64,000 nucleotides of DNA from Branchiostoma floridae (lineage: Eukaryota; Chordata; Leptocardii; Amphioxiformes; Branchiostomatidae): assembly GCF_000003815.2 (NCBI RefSeq), contig NC_049979.1, forward strand, positions 27,653,239 to 27,717,238, in the 5' to 3' direction. Made by a program: the position numbers and the translations under genes. Under the pieces are notes generated by a model, which was given only the letters and a program-made list of their open reading frames with translations, had not been told where the DNA came from and searched no databases. This document shows positions 62,763-64,000 of this stretch, in pieces (within the stretch, counting starts at the first letter, position 1; each line of letters opens with the position of its first letter).

Positions 62763-64000
62763 CTGTATGATACAAAGAAAGCACCCGCCATAAGCTTGGT
62801 AAGGAAACATCGCTTTTATATTATGTACATTGAAAACTTGACCATATTTGCAGAATTAGCAATACCAAAGTAGCATCAGCACCAACAGCAGCATGTTTTT
62901 AGTATGCTGCTTTTATCAACAACCATTATGCACCTTTGTCAAAACATCCTGCCATTCCAAAGCTATAAAAATAAATAAGATTCAGCTTAACATACATATA
63001 AACTAGTCCGTTCCTTTATTTTCATATACCTCCTGATTCTAAATGCTGGTCCTTTGTGGTACAGTTAGAAAAATTAGTTACCCAACTCAGTAAGGCATTG
63101 AAAGTACAGTCCTGGTCGGTCAACCATTAGGCACTGGCAACTACCTCCAGTCACAAGCCATATTAAAACAGTCCCGTCCATTTTTACACAGTTAATCCCA
63201 CCCTGACCAAAAACCTGTCTTTGGCAACCATTTTCCTCTGTCCCTTAAATGGTCGCTAATTACAGGTCTGACTGTACATCAATGCACATAATAACAATAG
63301 TGGTACCCCATGTCAATTTACACTAGTTACACCAATCCCATTTCCTCATGAGCATTTTAATTTTCTTCTGTCTTCTTCAAAATACACAAACATAATTTAT
63401 ATGATGGTCTGTGTCCCTTTGTTAAATCCTGTCAACCAGTCATTAGAATCCATATCAATATGAAATGGTCTCATAATTTCTCAATCACTCTTGGTTATAT
63501 GATATACTATAAAATGATAGATCATATAGCCAAGTGTGTAGTAAACAAAATCATAACTCAAAGACAGATTTTTGGCAGTACAAATTGCAAAAAATAAAGC
63601 AGCACTCATATCTGAGACATAAATGTACACACTGCACCATTGAATTAGGTTAGACTGCCATCAAGTTTTAGGAAACACAAAGTTTCTTTTCAGCGGATCA
63701 ATTTTCATTTGGCAAGTCTCAGGAAGCTTGCAAAATTTTTGCAAATAGTTGTGGGCAATCTTAGGAGCATCATAGCATAATACAGATATTCTATCAATTA
63801 TATACTCAAAGAAGTTCTATATATCATGATAGTAAAACACCCAGTTACAACTCAGCCAGTATAAAGAACAGCACCTTAAAGCCATTTTAAAGTTAAGGGA
63901 ACCTCTGCCTACAGAACAGCTCAGAAGATATCATTAATCAAGGCAAACAGTCCACTCTGCTGAAGCATAGCCAGGGAGAAAAGCCATGGGGGAGTCACGC
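62763..64000 (-). other. Intron upstream of exon 1, cut by window end
   Basis: 1,238 bases with no exon matching the preceding part of RYR repeat 1 (the human ...LEFSKLPEQER strip) and no repeat I can name. The previous exon must be beyond 64000. Confidence 0.7.

Noticed and set aside
1-64000. CRISPR arrays, operons, prokaryotic promoters
   Set aside because: The window is a metazoan gene with spliceosomal introns; the regular repeats are minisatellites and transposon ends without spacer diversity.

Overview
The window is animal DNA and holds the central part of one intron-rich gene on the minus strand: a ryanodine receptor (RyR), the giant Ca2+ release channel of the endoplasmic/sarcoplasmic reticulum. 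I placed 75 exon models between 62762 (most 5') and 15 (most 3'). All use GT-AG introns, and reading phases match across every junction. The shortest full reading has 72 exons, 8,595 nt, about 2,865 codons of a protein that is normally about 5,000 residues. The 5' end lies beyond 64000. The pore, EF-hands and 3' end lie beyond base 1. No other protein-coding gene was recognised.

The organism is probably a lancelet (Branchiostoma) or another invertebrate deuterostome. The protein is vertebrate-like throughout but equally close to vertebrate RyR1 and RyR2, and it lacks the long acidic run of RyR1. The introns are short to medium, full of small DNA transposons, tRNA-derived SINEs and minisatellites, and rich in TACATGTACATGTA-type words. 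The species call is inference.

Layout from high to low coordinates, following transcription: end of RYR repeat 1 and all of repeat 2 (62.8-61.4 kb); SPRY2 (59.2-56.7 kb); variable linker (54.7-55.8 kb); SPRY3 and junctional solenoid (54.1-44.3 kb); bridging solenoid including the RIH region (42.9-33.2 kb); RYR repeats 3 and 4 (32.7-28.8 kb); helical/core-approach region (28.1-12.1 kb); calmodulin-binding segment (11.5-11.2 kb); acidic linker and start of the core solenoid (10.4-0 kb).

The most notable finding is at 11174-11519. The calmodulin-binding helix is encoded by two tandem, homologous, differently sized exons (113 and 107 nt). Both have the same entry and exit phases. Using both, or neither, creates an early stop, so they behave as mutually exclusive exons. 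Two further symmetrical exons nearby (17539-17643, 35 residues, Lys/His-rich; 14581-14625, 15 residues) fit as cassettes, because vertebrate RyRs align without a gap when they are left out. Together they suggest a splicing-controlled regulatory stretch.

The introns carry a 7.4-kb foldback-like element with 345-bp near-identical inverted ends (993-8374), a 46-bp minisatellite that repeats a splice acceptor (41841-42178), a 42-bp minisatellite (9588-10019), two TTAA-flanked elements, a five-copy MITE family, several SINE copies and two LINE remnants.
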